A DNA stretch of 64,000 nt from Janthinobacterium rivuli. Its GTDB lineage: Bacteria > Pseudomonadota > Gammaproteobacteria > Burkholderiales > Burkholderiaceae_D. A model generated the notes under the pieces. The model searched no databases. It had not been told where the DNA came from and was given only the letters and a program-made list of their open reading frames with translations. The stretch lies in NCBI RefSeq assembly GCF_009208735.1, contig NZ_WFLJ01000004.1:124001-188000 (forward strand). The letters run 5' to 3'. Positions 55,292 to 64,000 of the stretch are shown piece after piece. Made by a program: the position numbers and the translations under genes. Each line of letters begins with the position of its first letter. The first letter of the stretch is position 1.

Positions 55292-56152
55292 ATGCTATTA
55301 CCCGCACGCCTCGCCCACATCTCGGCGGAACAAGACTGGCAACACACGACAGCGTATCCACCGCTCGGCTTCACCCCGTTTTCCGAAGGCGCGCTGGGCA
55401 ATGGCGACACGTTCGGCCTGTACTGGCCCATCGGCCGCGAAGCATCCGAACCCATCGTCGTCGAAACGTGGCATGACGAGTGGCGCATCCAGCCGCACTT
55501 TTCCAGTCTGGACGCGTTTTTGCAAGCCCATGCGGCAGCCGAGGACGAGTATGTCGGCACGCCATCGCTGGCCGACGACCCCGCCTCGCCGCGCGCCGCC
55601 TTCCTGGAAGCCAAGGAACAGATCGCCCAGCGCAAGCCGGACGCGGCCATCGCGCTGCTGGAAGGCGCGCTCGCCATCGTGCCCGAATACACGGATGCGC
55701 TGACCTTGCTGCATGGCCAATATGTGCGCGCGGGAAGAATCGAAGACGCCGTCACGGTGGCGATCCAGGCCATCATTTCGCCACCGTCATTTGGCGGCCC
55801 GCCGCTGAAAGCCTTGCAATGGCTGCGCACGCAGCCGGTGCCGGAAGGGGAACCGGACCCCATCTGGCGCGCCTGCGGGCAGTTGTCGTTCCACTTTGGC
55901 GGCAGCAAGGACAATGCCGATTACCCCGTGCTGCTCGCGGCCATCGACACCTACCTGGCGCAGGGCAAGCACGTTTGCGCCGCGACCCTGATGCAGACGT
56001 ATGCCGAACTGATGAGCGCGGAAACCGTTTCCTTCCAGGAACGCCATGCCTTCGAGCCAGCCGCCTTCATTGCGCGGCAGCTCGCCGTCAGCGCAATGCT
56101 GCCCCAGGGCAGCCGCGACCCGGCAAGACTATGGTCAAACGACCTGGCTTAG
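55292..56152 (+). CDS. SUKH-like plus TPR-like protein of unknown function
   Basis: A soluble protein of about 286 residues. The first third (PLGFTPFSEGALGNGDTFGLYWPIG, PIVVETWHDEW, SSLDAFLQAH) resembles SMI1/KNR4-type domains that carry a GNGD-type loop. The rest is helical with a TPR-like repeat (AKEQIAQRKPDAAIALLEGALAIVPEYTDALTLLHGQY). The frame opens at 55256; ATG 55292 is preferred because the first codons lie in promoter-like DNA. It overlaps the convergent GlxA-type gene by 18 bp. Role unknown. Confidence 0.7.
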   Translation: MLLPARLAHISAEQDWQHTTAYPPLGFTPFSEGALGNGDTFGLYWPIGREASEPIVVETWHDEWRIQPHFSSLDAFLQAHAAAEDEYVGTPSLADDPASPRAAFLEAKEQIAQRKPDAAIALLEGALAIVPEYTDALTLLHGQYVRAGRIEDAVTVAIQAIISPPSFGGPPLKALQWLRTQPVPEGEPDPIWRACGQLSFHFGGSKDNADYPVLLAAIDTYLAQGKHVCAATLMQTYAELMSAETVSFQERHAFEPAAFIARQLAVSAMLPQGSRDPARLWSNDLA

Positions 56153-57127
56153 TTGCTGCCGGAACAGCTTGCGATACGCCGAAGGCGACGTCTGCAAGCT
56201 GGCCCGGAAATGCTGGCGCAAGGACAGAGCCGTGCCGAAACCGGCTTCCTGCGCCACGACGTCGATCGACGCCACGCTTTTTTCCAGCAAGCCTTGCGCA
56301 TGCGCGAGGCGCTGGTTCAGCAGCCACTGCTTGAACGACGTGCCCATGGCCTGGCGGAAGTGGCGCGTGAAATTGCGCCGGCTCATGGCGGCCTGTTCGG
56401 CCAGCGCGTCGATGCTGTGCGCCTGGTCCAGCCTGGCCGTCACGCCAGCGAGCACCTCGGCGAAGCGCCCTTCGCTGCCGGACACGGGCAGCGGGCGCTC
56501 GATGAATTGCGCCTGCCCGCCCTGGCGGTGCGGCGCCACCAGCAGCCGGCGCGCCACGCGGTTGGCCACCTCGGCGCCCGCCAACTGGCGCAGCAGATAC
56601 AGGCAGCAATCGAGGCCGGCCGCCACGCCGGCCGACGTCAGCACGCCGCCATCATCCACGTACAGCACTTCCCGGTCCACCCTGACCTTGGGATAGCGGG
56701 CCGCCAGCCGGTCCGCCATGCCCCAGTGCGTGGCGGCGCCTTTGCCATCCAACAAGCCCGCCTGCGCCAACGGAAAAGCGCCCAGGCACAGGCCCACCAT
56801 GCGCGCGCCGCGCCGGCTGGCCGCCTGCAGCGCCGCGACCAGGGGCGCCGCCGCGTCGCGGCAATCGTCGTGCCAGGCCGGCATGATGACGATATCGGCG
56901 CCGTCCAGCCCTTCCAGGCCGAACTCGGGCGTGATGGAAAAACCGGCCGCCGTGCGCAAGGGCGCGGGATCGGCGGCACAGACACGCACGTGGAAAGGCG
57001 GTAGATCGGCCTCGTCGGTCTGCGCGCCGAACACGAGGCAGGGCACGGACAAGTGGAAGGGCGTCATGCCGTCGAAGGCGATCACGGCCACGTTCAAGGG
57101 GGAGGAAGAGGCAGGAAGAATAGGCAT
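56135..57127 (-). CDS. GlxA-family regulator (DJ-1/PfpI domain plus AraC HTH)
   Basis: A 330-residue transcription factor. The N-terminal DJ-1/PfpI-like domain (about 10-185) has a nucleophile-elbow cysteine in VGLCLGAFPLAQAG. The C-terminal AraC-type double HTH spans about 215-320 (ALAEQAAMSRRNFTRHFRQAMG and VAQEAGFGTALSLRQHFR). The family regulates catabolic genes for betaines, amides and similar compounds. It is divergent from an isochorismatase-type hydrolase 112 bp away, the likely target. Confidence 0.93.
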   Translation of the reverse strand: MPILPASSSPLNVAVIAFDGMTPFHLSVPCLVFGAQTDEADLPPFHVRVCAADPAPLRTAAGFSITPEFGLEGLDGADIVIMPAWHDDCRDAAAPLVAALQAASRRGARMVGLCLGAFPLAQAGLLDGKGAATHWGMADRLAARYPKVRVDREVLYVDDGGVLTSAGVAAGLDCCLYLLRQLAGAEVANRVARRLLVAPHRQGGQAQFIERPLPVSGSEGRFAEVLAGVTARLDQAHSIDALAEQAAMSRRNFTRHFRQAMGTSFKQWLLNQRLAHAQGLLEKSVASIDVVAQEAGFGTALSLRQHFRASLQTSPSAYRKLFRQQLSQVV

Positions 57128-57239
57128 GGCCCGATTTTATCGCAGATAGGCCTTTGGGCCACTTTTTGTTTGCGGCGCGCGGACCGAGAATAACGGTATC
57201 GAGGAACCCCTTCCTCTTTCAACCGTCTCAGGAGAACCC

Positions 57240-57884
57240 ATGTCCAGCCCAGTTTCCACCGCCCCGCGCCGCGCCCTGCTCGTCATCGACGTGCAAAATG
57301 AATACTTCACGGGCGACCTGCCCATCGAATATCCGTCCGTCGATATCTCGCTGCCCAACATCGTCACCGCCATGGCCGCCGCCCGCACCGCCGGCGTGCC
57401 CGTCATCGTCGTCCAGCACGACGCGCCGGAAACTTCCCCCATCTTCGCCAGGGGCAGCGACGGCTGGCAGCTGCATCCGCAAGTGGCCGCGTTTGCCGCC
57501 GACCACCGCATCAACAAGGTCATGAGCAGCGCCTTCGCGGGCACGGACTTGCGCGCCTGGCTGGAGGGCCACGGCATCGACACCCTGACGGTGATCGGCT
57601 ACATGACGCACAACTGCGACGCGGCAACCATCTACCACGCCGCCCACGACGGTTTGCAGGTCGAGTTCCTGCAGGACGCCACCGGCACCCTGCCCTACGC
57701 GAATGCGGGCGGCACGGCCAGCGCCGAGGAAATCCACCGCGTCTTCAGCGCCGTGTTCCACTCGAATTTCGCCGCCGTCGCCAGCACGCAGGCGTGGCTC
57801 GACGCCGTGCGCGAAGGCAAGCCGCTGGAAAAGGACAATATCTACCTATCGAACCAGCGCGCGCGCAAGGCGCAGGCGAACTGA
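57240..57884 (+). CDS. Isochorismatase-family cysteine hydrolase
   Basis: A 214-residue hydrolase with the complete cysteine-hydrolase triad: Asp17 in LVIDVQNEYF, Lys93 in NKVMSSAF and Cys126 in YMTHNCDAAT, with a cis-peptide-type turn before the cysteine. Members cleave nicotinamide, ureidoacrylate, N-carbamoyl compounds or related amides; the substrate is not predictable. ATG 57240 follows CAGGAGAACCC. Divergent pairing with the GlxA-type regulator suggests local control. Confidence 0.92.
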   Translation: MSSPVSTAPRRALLVIDVQNEYFTGDLPIEYPSVDISLPNIVTAMAAARTAGVPVIVVQHDAPETSPIFARGSDGWQLHPQVAAFAADHRINKVMSSAFAGTDLRAWLEGHGIDTLTVIGYMTHNCDAATIYHAAHDGLQVEFLQDATGTLPYANAGGTASAEEIHRVFSAVFHSNFAAVASTQAWLDAVREGKPLEKDNIYLSNQRARKAQAN

Positions 57885-57938
57885 CGCCGGCGGGAATGGA
57901 CGGGTATCATGCGTCCATTCCTTACTTGATGACGCGCT

Positions 57939-58499
57939 ATGCGAAAAATAATTGTGCTCGGTTCAAGCGCCGTTGCTATGTTCCTCCTGGCCACCACCGC
58001 CCTGCTGCTGACGGGACTCCACGACAAGCTGGCGCCCGCCGACGTGATCGTCGTGCCTGGCAACACGATCCTGCCCGACGGCACGCCCAGCCCCCGCCTG
58101 CAGGCGCGGCTCGACGCGGCGCTGACGCAATTCCAGGCACACCGGGCGCCGCGCATCCTCGTCAGCGGGGCCACTGGCAAGGAAGGATTCGACGAGGCCG
58201 CATCGATGGTCCGCTATCTGCAGTCGCGCGGCGTGCCGGCTGGCGCCATCATCGAGGATAATCAAGGCTGGACCACGGACGCCACGGCCCGCAACGCGGC
58301 GCTGCTCATGCGCACACACGGCTGGAAGACGGCCATGGTGGCCACGCAATACTTTCACGTGCCCCGCTTCCGGCTGGCGCTGGAACGGGCCGGCATCGTT
58401 GTCAGCGGCAACGTGCACGCGCCGTATTTCGAGCTGCGCGACCTGTATTCCGTGCCGCGCGAAACGGTCGGTTACGCCGTGTATTTCATGCGTCCCTGA
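57939..58499 (+). CDS. YdcF/SanA-like DUF218 membrane-anchored protein
   Basis: A 186-residue protein with one N-terminal membrane helix (about 4-26) and a DUF218 domain: ADVIVVPGNTILPDG, ILVSGATGKEGFDEA, IIEDNQGWTTDATARNA and ATQYFHVPRFRLAL. Relatives SanA and YdcF affect envelope permeability or bind nucleotide-type ligands; activity unknown. It lies 54 bp after the isochorismatase-type gene and ends 10 bp before the convergent glpK. Confidence 0.87.
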   Translation: MRKIIVLGSSAVAMFLLATTALLLTGLHDKLAPADVIVVPGNTILPDGTPSPRLQARLDAALTQFQAHRAPRILVSGATGKEGFDEAASMVRYLQSRGVPAGAIIEDNQGWTTDATARNAALLMRTHGWKTAMVATQYFHVPRFRLALERAGIVVSGNVHAPYFELRDLYSVPRETVGYAVYFMRP

Positions 58500-58509
58500 C
58501 CACGCGTTT

Positions 58510-60003
58510 TCACTCGCTCCAGTCGCGCGACCGTTCCACGGCGCGCTGCCATTTGTGCAGCCGGCTCAAGCGCTCGTCGGCCGCCATGGCCGGTTCGAAG
58601 CGGCGTCCCACCTGCCACTGGGCGGCGATTTCTTCCTGCGAATCCCAGAAACCCACGGCCAGGCCCGCCAGGTAGGCGGCGCCCAGGGCCGTCGTTTCCG
58701 TCACCACGGGACGCACCACGGGCACATTCAAGATGTCGGCCTGGAACTGCATCAGCATGTCGTTGCGGGCCGCGCCGCCGTCGACGCGCAATTCGGACAG
58801 CGCGATGCCCGCGTCATCCTGCATGGCCGACAGCACGTCCACGTTCTGGTAGGCCACGCCTTCCAGCGCCGCGCGCGCGATGTGCGCCTTGCCCGTGCCG
58901 CGCGTGATGCCGATCAGGGTGCCGCGCGCATACGGGTCCCAGTATGGCGCGCCCAGGCCCGCGAACGCGGGCACGAAGACCAGGCCGCCCGAATCGGGCA
59001 CGCTGGTGGCCAGCGCTTCCACTTCGGACGAATCGCGGATGATGCCGATGCCGTCGCGCATCCATTGCACGGCCGCGCCCGCGATGAAGGCGCTGCCTTC
59101 CAATAAGTAATCGGTCTGGTCCGTTCCCTTGCCCAGGCTCCAGCCCACCGTCGTCAGCAGCCGGTTTTTCGAGGGCAAGGGGCGCTTGCCCACGTTCATC
59201 AGCATGAAGCAACCCGTGCCGTAGGTATTCTTCGCCATGCCCGGTTTCAAACAGGCCTGGCCGAATGTGGCGGCCTGCTGGTCGCCTGCGATACCGGCGA
59301 TCGGCACGGACACGCCCAGCAATTCTGTGTAAGTGTGCGCCGCCACGCCGCTCGATGGCACGACGTCGGGCAGCAGGGAGGCGGGGATGTCGAGCAGCGC
59401 CAGCAAGTCCGTGTCCCATTGCAGGGTGTGGATATTGAACAGCATGGTGCGCGCCGCATTGCTCGTGTCCGTCAAGTGGGCGCCGCTCATCTTGTAGATC
59501 AGCCAGCTGTCGACGGTGCCGAAGGCCAGCTCGCCCCGTTCGGCGCGCGCGCGGGCGCCGGCCACGTTGTCGAGCAGCCATTTGAGCTTGGTGGCGGAAA
59601 AGTAGGCGTCCAGCACGAGACCCGTCTTGCGCTGGATTAAGTCAGCCTTGCCCTGCTCGACCAGTTGCTCGCAGTAAGCCGCATTGCGGCGGTCTTGCCA
59701 GACGATGGCGTTGGCGACGGGCTCGCCCGTGGCGCGGTCCCACAGCACCGTCGTTTCGCGCTGGTTGGTCACGCCGATGGCGGCCACGTCGGATGCGGCC
59801 ACGCCGCTGTCGCGCAAGACCTGCCGCAGCACGCCCTCTTGCGACGCCCAGATGTCGTTCGCGTCATGCTCGACCCAGCCTGGCTGGGGAAAAATCTGGC
59901 GAAATTCGCGCTGCGCGCTGGCGTGCGGCCGGCCCGCATGGTCGAACAGGATGGCGCGCGAACTGGTCGTGCCCTGATCTAAAGCAAGTATGTATGTGGT
60001 CAT
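58510..60003 (-). CDS. glpK: Glycerol kinase
   Basis: ATP-dependent kinase that phosphorylates glycerol to glycerol 3-phosphate and traps it in the cytoplasm. 497 residues, full FGGY length: phosphate loop [16 protein letters not shown] at 6-21, [13 protein letters not shown], substrate Asp in [11 protein letters not shown], and FGGY C-terminal signature [21 protein letters not shown] 60003 is chosen by family start. Last gene of the glycerol operon, separated from glpV by a hairpin at 60031. Confidence 0.97.
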   Translation of the reverse strand: MTTYILALDQGTTSSRAILFDHAGRPHASAQREFRQIFPQPGWVEHDANDIWASQEGVLRQVLRDSGVAASDVAAIGVTNQRETTVLWDRATGEPVANAIVWQDRRNAAYCEQLVEQGKADLIQRKTGLVLDAYFSATKLKWLLDNVAGARARAERGELAFGTVDSWLIYKMSGAHLTDTSNAARTMLFNIHTLQWDTDLLALLDIPASLLPDVVPSSGVAAHTYTELLGVSVPIAGIAGDQQAATFGQACLKPGMAKNTYGTGCFMLMNVGKRPLPSKNRLLTTVGWSLGKGTDQTDYLLEGSAFIAGAAVQWMRDGIGIIRDSSEVEALATSVPDSGGLVFVPAFAGLGAPYWDPYARGTLIGITRGTGKAHIARAALEGVAYQNVDVLSAMQDDAGIALSELRVDGGAARNDMLMQFQADILNVPVVRPVVTETTALGAAYLAGLAVGFWDSQEEIAAQWQVGRRFEPAMAADERLSRLHKWQRAVERSRDWSE

Positions 60004-60030
60004 GGTCGCTACTACGTCTTTACAGTGAAA

Positions 60031-60056
60031 GGGGCACAGGCAAACGCCCGTGCCCC
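60031..60056 (-). promoter_or_regulatory. Intercistronic hairpin between glpV and glpK
   Basis: GGGGCAC-A-GGC-AAAC-GCC-C-GTGCCCC, a stable stem with one mismatch followed on the minus strand by CCCCTTTCAC. It could act as a partial terminator or stabiliser lowering glpK relative to the binding protein. Confidence 0.55.
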
Positions 60057-60084
60057 GGAACAACGGCGGCAGAAGTTTACACGA

Positions 60085-61812
60085 CTACCTGACCTTGCCT
60101 TCTTTCCAAGCCTGCAATAATTTATCGTAGGCAATCGTTTCCCCCTTCGGCTTTTCATTCGCCAGCTTTTTCCATGGCGCATGCTGATCCGACAGATACT
60201 GGTTCGGATCGCCTTTCGGATTGAGCTTCGGCGCGCACGCCTTCATGCCGGCCCGCTGCAGGCGCGCCATGACCTGGTCCATTTCCTCGGCCAGGTTATC
60301 CATGGCGGCTTGCGGCGTTTTTTCCGCCGTGATGGCCGTGGCCACGTTCTTCCACCACAGCTGCGCCAGCTTCGGATAGTCGGGCACGTTGTTGCCGGTC
60401 GGCGTCCACGCCACGCGGGCGGGGCTGCGGTAAAACTCGATCAAGCCGCCGTACTCGTTCGCATGCTTCGTAAAATAATCGTGGCGGATGTCGGAATCGC
60501 GGATGAAGGTCAGGCCGACGATGGATTTCTTCAGCGACACGGTTTTCGACGTGACGAACTGCGCGTACAGCCAGGCGGCGGCCTTGCGGTCGTCCGGCGT
60601 GGACTTGAACAGGAACCAGGAACCGACGTCCTGGTAGCCGTTCTGCATGCCCTCTTTCCAGTACGGGCCGTGCGGCGACGGCGCCATGCGCCATTTCGGC
60701 GTGCCATCCTTATTGACCACTGGCAAGCCCGGTTTCGTCATGCCCGCTGTAAATGCCGTGTACCAGAAGATTTGCTGGGCGATTTCACCCTGCGCCGGCA
60801 CGGGGCCCGATTCCGAGAAATTCATGCCGTTCGCCTGCGGCGGCGCATATTTCTTCATCCAGTCGATATATTTCGTCAGCGCAAAGACGGCGGCCGGCGA
60901 ATTGGTGGCGCCGCCGCGCGACATCGAGGCGCCCACGGGCGTGCACTTGTCGGCCGCCACCTTGATGCCCCACTCGTCGACCGGCATGCCGTTCGGAATG
61001 CCCTTGTCGGCGGCGCCAGCCATCGACAGCCAGGCATCGGTGAAGCGCCAGCCCAGCGATGGATCTTTCTTGCCGTAATCCATGTGGCCATAGACTTTCT
61101 TGCCGTCCAGTTCCTTCACGTCGTTGGTGAAAAAGTCGGCGATGTCTTCATACGCGGACCAGTTCTGCGGCACGCCCAGCTCATAGCCATACTTGGCCTT
61201 GAACTTGGCTTGCAAATCCTTGCGCGCGAACCAGTCGGCGCGGAACCAGTACAGGTTGGCAAATTGCTGGTCGGGCAATTGATACACCTTGCCGTCCGGC
61301 GCCGTGGTAAAGCTGATGCCGATGAAATCTTTCAAGTCCAGGCCGGGATTGGTAAATTCCTTGCCCTTGGCGGCCATGTAGTCGGACAGCGGCTCGACGG
61401 CGCCATAGCGGTAATGGGTGCCGATCAGGTCGGAATCGGAAATCCAGCCGTCATAGATGCTCTTGCCGGACTGCATCGAGGTTTGCAGCTTCTCCACCAC
61501 GTCGCCTTCCTGGATGATGTCGTGGCGCACCTTGATGCCCGTGATTTCCTCGAAAGCCTTGGCCAGGGTTTTCGATTCGTAGACGTGGGTGTCGATGGTT
61601 TCCGAAACCACGGAAATTTCCTTGATGCCCTTGGCTTTCAACTTGGCCGCAGCATCGATGAACCATTTCATTTCAGCAAGCTGTTGCTGCTTGCTCAGGC
61701 TGGATGGCTGGAATTCCTTGTCGATCCAGGTTTGCGCCTGCTTGGCGTCGGCCAGGGCCGCATTCGACACGAGCATGGCCGCAGCCGCGAAGACCGTGAA
61801 CTTCAATTTCAT
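60085..61812 (-). CDS. glpV: Glycerol ABC transporter substrate-binding protein
   Basis: Periplasmic binding protein of 575 residues, the unusual length of the rhizobial GlpV family, with signal peptide about 1-21 (SNAALAD). The extracellular binding fold carries many Trp and Tyr residues; segments WIDKEFQPSSLSKQQQ and YKTWYTAFTAG-like FWYTAFTAGMTKPGLP are family-like. It delivers glycerol to the GlpPQ permease. It follows glpU after a hairpin and precedes glpK. The 72-bp upstream gap holds AAAAGGAGATTCACG before the ATG. Confidence 0.93.
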   Translation of the reverse strand: MKLKFTVFAAAAMLVSNAALADAKQAQTWIDKEFQPSSLSKQQQLAEMKWFIDAAAKLKAKGIKEISVVSETIDTHVYESKTLAKAFEEITGIKVRHDIIQEGDVVEKLQTSMQSGKSIYDGWISDSDLIGTHYRYGAVEPLSDYMAAKGKEFTNPGLDLKDFIGISFTTAPDGKVYQLPDQQFANLYWFRADWFARKDLQAKFKAKYGYELGVPQNWSAYEDIADFFTNDVKELDGKKVYGHMDYGKKDPSLGWRFTDAWLSMAGAADKGIPNGMPVDEWGIKVAADKCTPVGASMSRGGATNSPAAVFALTKYIDWMKKYAPPQANGMNFSESGPVPAQGEIAQQIFWYTAFTAGMTKPGLPVVNKDGTPKWRMAPSPHGPYWKEGMQNGYQDVGSWFLFKSTPDDRKAAAWLYAQFVTSKTVSLKKSIVGLTFIRDSDIRHDYFTKHANEYGGLIEFYRSPARVAWTPTGNNVPDYPKLAQLWWKNVATAITAEKTPQAAMDNLAEEMDQVMARLQRAGMKACAPKLNPKGDPNQYLSDQHAPWKKLANEKPKGETIAYDKLLQAWKEGKVR

Positions 61813-61837
61813 CGTGAATCTCCTTTTATAGTTTTTA

Positions 61838-61860
61838 CCGGCCGCCTGCTGGCGGTCCGG
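61838..61860 (-). promoter_or_regulatory. Intercistronic hairpin between glpU and glpV
   Basis: CCGGCCGCC-TGCT-GGCGG-T-CCGG, a GC-rich stem with one bulge, about 25 bp before glpV. Such structures often protect the mRNA and allow higher expression of the binding protein. Confidence 0.45.
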
Positions 61861-61884
61861 CCTCCATCAACACCGGCAAGCCGG

Positions 61885-62190
61885 TCATCCCCAACGCATT
61901 ACCACTAATAAAAGTACAAAACTGATGGCCGCGCCTATCGCCTGTTGCATTTCCGTGAACCCCGCCCACGCCAGATTCACGTACGCAGCCGTCAACAGCC
62001 CGATGAACAAACGGTCGCCGCGCGTGGTCGGCATGGGCAGGAAGCCCTTGCGCTCGATGCTGGGCGAACGGATTTGCCACACCGTCATGCCCGCGAGCAT
62101 CAAGCCGATGCATATGAAGAAGATGGCCACTTCCGGCGTCCAGGCCATCCAGCCGAACAGGCTGGCAGTGCTATCGCTAGTATTTTCCAC
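61885..62190 (-). CDS. glpU: DUF2160 membrane protein of the glycerol transporter
   Basis: A 101-residue protein with three membrane helices (about 15-37, 58-75 and 79-99), of family DUF2160, found only in glycerol ABC operons next to the permease genes. Its exact role in the transporter is unknown. Start is GTG 62190 behind GGGGAGGGTGTGAC, one base after the glpQ stop; the open frame to 62223 is not used. Confidence 0.88.
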   Translation of the reverse strand: MENTSDSTASLFGWMAWTPEVAIFFICIGLMLAGMTVWQIRSPSIERKGFLPMPTTRGDRLFIGLLTAAYVNLAWAGFTEMQQAIGAAISFVLLLVVMRWG

Positions 62191-62191
62191 G

Positions 62192-62998
62192 TCACACCCT
62201 CCCCATCGCGAAACCCTTGGCAATGTAATGCCGCACGAACCAGATCACCAACGCGCCGGGCACGATGGTCAGCACGCCGGCCGCCGCCAGCACGCCCCAG
62301 TCCATGCCGGCCGCCGACACGGTGCGCGTCATGGTGGCGGCGATCGGCTTGGCATTGACGGACGTCAAGGTGCGCGCCAGCAGCAGTTCCACCCAGCTGA
62401 ACATGAAGCAGAAGAACGCCGTCACGCCCACGCCGGACTTAATCATCGGCAAGAAGATGCGGATGAAGAAGCGCGGGAAGCTGTAGCCGTCGATATACGC
62501 CGTCTCGTCGATTTCCTTCGGCACGCCGGACATGAACCCTTCCAGTATCCACACGGCCAGCGGCACGTTAAAGACCATGTGCGCCAGCGCCACGGCCAAA
62601 TGCGTATCCATCAGGCCCACCGTCGAATACAGCTGGAAGAACGGGACGAGGAAGACGGCGGGCGGCGTCATGCGGTTGGTCAGCAGCCAGAAGAACAGAT
62701 GCTTGTCGCCCACGAAGTTGTAGCGCGAAAAGGCATACGCGGCCGGCAAGGCGACCGTGACCGACATCACCATGTTCAAGGCCACGTAAATCATGGAATT
62801 GATGTAGCCGCTGTACCAGGACCGGTCCGTGAAGATCGTGTGGTAGTTGGCGAACGTCAGTTGCTGGGGCCACAGGCTCAGCACGCCCACGATTTCCTCG
62901 TTGGTCTTGAGCGACATGTTGAGCATCCAGTAGATGGGCAGCAAGGAGCCCAGCAGGAAGACGATCAGGATGGCGCTGCTCATTTTCTTGCGCATCAT
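62192..62998 (-). CDS. glpQ: Glycerol ABC transporter permease, GlpQ type
   Basis: Inner-membrane permease of 268 residues with six helices and the BPD_transp_1 fold. The EAA-like loop that contacts the ATPase reads EIDETAYIDGYSFPRFFIRIFLPMI. The glycerol context gives the substrate. ATG 62998 overlaps the glpP stop by 4 bp; the 540-codon frame upstream is a shadow of glpP. The next gene, glpU, begins one base past its stop. Confidence 0.93.
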   Translation of the reverse strand: MMRKKMSSAILIVFLLGSLLPIYWMLNMSLKTNEEIVGVLSLWPQQLTFANYHTIFTDRSWYSGYINSMIYVALNMVMSVTVALPAAYAFSRYNFVGDKHLFFWLLTNRMTPPAVFLVPFFQLYSTVGLMDTHLAVALAHMVFNVPLAVWILEGFMSGVPKEIDETAYIDGYSFPRFFIRIFLPMIKSGVGVTAFFCFMFSWVELLLARTLTSVNAKPIAATMTRTVSAAGMDWGVLAAAGVLTIVPGALVIWFVRHYIAKGFAMGRV

Positions 62999-63879
62999 TT
63001 CTGGTCTCCCGTGCCGACGCGCTGCATCCACGTGTACAGCACAAAGCAGAACAGCAGGATGATCAGGAAGTAAATCAATGAAAACGCCGAGGCCGGCCCC
63101 AGGTCGAACTGGCCCACGGCCTTTTGCGTCAGGTATTGCGACAAAAAGGTGGTCGCATTGCCGGGTCCGCCGCCCGTCAGCACGAACGGTTCCGTGTAGA
63201 TCATGAAACTGTCCATGAAGCGCAGCAAGACGGCGATCATCAGCACATTGCGCAGTTTCGGCAGCTGGATGTAGCGGAACACGGCCAGGCGCGAGGCGCC
63301 GTCGATGCGCGCCGCCTGGTAATACGCGTCGGGAATGGCGCGCAAGCCCGCATAGCACAGCAGCACCACCAGGGGCGTCCAGTGCCAGATATCCATCACC
63401 ATCACCGTCAGCCAGGCGTCGAGCGAATTGCCGTTGTAATTGTAGGCTAAGCCCAGCTGGTTCAGGCTGTAGCCCATCAGGCCAATGTCGCCGCGGCCGA
63501 AGATTTGCCAGATGGTACCCACCACGTTCCAGGGAATCAGCAAGGGCAGCGCGATGAGCACCAGCGCCAGCGACGCCTTCCAGCCATCGGCCGGCATGCA
63601 CAGGGCAATCAAGATGCCCAGCGGAATCTGGATCGCCAGCACGGAGCCGGAAAACAGCAGCTGGCGCAGCAAGGCGCTGTGCAAGTCGCCGTCGAGCATG
63701 ACCATGCGGAACCATTCCGTACCCACGAACACCTTTTGCGTGGGGCTCAGAATATCCTGCACGGAATAATTCACCACCGTCATCAGGGGCAGGATGGCGG
63801 AAAAGGCCACGCACAGCAGCACGGGCAGGATCAACAGCCAGGCGCGGCGGTTGTTATCGGTTTTACCGTTATGTATCAT
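62995..63879 (-). CDS. glpP: Glycerol ABC transporter permease, GlpP type
   Basis: Partner permease of 294 residues with six membrane helices. The EAA loop is IPDAYYQAARIDGASRLAVFRYIQLPKL, and GGGPGNATTFLSQYL is typical of the sugar/glycerol permease clade. It forms the channel heterodimer with GlpQ. Its ATG shares one base with the stop of the upstream ATPase gene. Confidence 0.93.
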   Translation of the reverse strand: MIHNGKTDNNRRAWLLILPVLLCVAFSAILPLMTVVNYSVQDILSPTQKVFVGTEWFRMVMLDGDLHSALLRQLLFSGSVLAIQIPLGILIALCMPADGWKASLALVLIALPLLIPWNVVGTIWQIFGRGDIGLMGYSLNQLGLAYNYNGNSLDAWLTVMVMDIWHWTPLVVLLCYAGLRAIPDAYYQAARIDGASRLAVFRYIQLPKLRNVLMIAVLLRFMDSFMIYTEPFVLTGGGPGNATTFLSQYLTQKAVGQFDLGPASAFSLIYFLIILLFCFVLYTWMQRVGTGDQK

Positions 63880-64000
63880 CAGGCCACCCGCTTATCGTTG
63901 ACATAGAACAAGGTGCGTTGCGGCGGAAAGCGCAGCCGCACAGCATCGCCGGCGACGGCATCGATGGCGCGCAGCTTGGCCGCCACCGTCGCGCCGCCCA
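63879..64000 (-). CDS. Glycerol ABC transporter ATPase, C-terminal part (partial)
   Basis: Only the last 40 codons lie inside the window. They read AKLRAIDAVAGDAVRLRFPP and LFYVNDKRVA, a C-terminal TOBE-type regulatory end of a MalK/UgpC-like ATPase. The stop shares one base with glpP. By operon order it should be glpT, but the nucleotide-binding domain is outside the window. Confidence 0.8.
   Translation of the reverse strand, partial: GGATVAAKLRAIDAVAGDAVRLRFPPQRTLFYVNDKRVA

Noticed and set aside
62999-63814. Extension of the glpQ frame to 540 codons
   Set aside because: That stretch is glpP in its real frame. glpQ starts at the ATGA overlap at 62998.

Overview
The window looks like chromosomal DNA of a high-GC betaproteobacterium, most likely Oxalobacteraceae (Janthinobacterium/Duganella/Massilia type). 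This rests on codon usage, the density of two-component, GGDEF and chemotaxis genes, and a rhizobial/burkholderial-style glycerol ABC operon. It is an inference from gene content; no marker gene is present. I see no rRNA, insertion sequence, integrase, phage module or CRISPR array. About 60 protein genes and four tRNA genes are packed tightly, often with 1-4 bp start/stop overlaps.

Layout. 1-5.9 kb: bacterial NHEJ genes ku and ligD flanking a PAS-rich hybrid histidine kinase. 5.9-9.3 kb: five paralogous small, exported, Ala/Lys/His-rich proteins resembling acid-shock (Asr) proteins, in three transcription units, each preceded at about 120 bp by the same TGTAA-N5-TGTAA direct repeat; a serine hydrolase gene sits between two copies. 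9.3-17.3 kb: fasciclin protein, a complete RND multidrug pump operon (MFP-RND-OMP) with twin operators on its promoter, and an alpha/beta-hydrolase that has lost its catalytic serine. 17.5-30.8 kb: ordinary mixed genes (LysR plus hydroxyacid dehydrogenase, an OmpR-type two-component pair in an acetyltransferase/SMI1 operon, CPBP protease, FMN-dependent lactate-type dehydrogenase, PhyH dioxygenase with a divergent AraC regulator).

30.8-42.3 kb: four identical tandem tRNA-Arg(ACG) genes, then signal-transduction genes (hybrid kinase, REC-GGDEF, orphan NarL-type kinase, chemoreceptor), a type II NADH dehydrogenase and outer-membrane or exported proteins. 42.4-46.0 kb: a copper-handling operon (multicopper oxidase, TolC-like lipoprotein, His/Met-rich small proteins). 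46.1-49.2 kb: cyanide-insensitive-type cytochrome bd oxidase with its DUF2474 subunit. 49.3-58.5 kb: a diguanylate cyclase, an FMN reductase, the D-alanine catabolic pair dadA-alr with a divergent Lrp-type regulator, and assorted genes. 58.5-64 kb: the glycerol operon glpT(partial)-P-Q-U-V-K, in which an ABC importer feeds glycerol to glycerol kinase.

The least ordinary signals are the amplified Asr-like family with its repeated regulatory box, the catalytically dead exporter-adjacent hydrolase with a 70-residue secreted partner, the copper operon that lacks an inner-membrane pump, and a conserved-looking unknown gene translationally coupled to the cytochrome bd operon.
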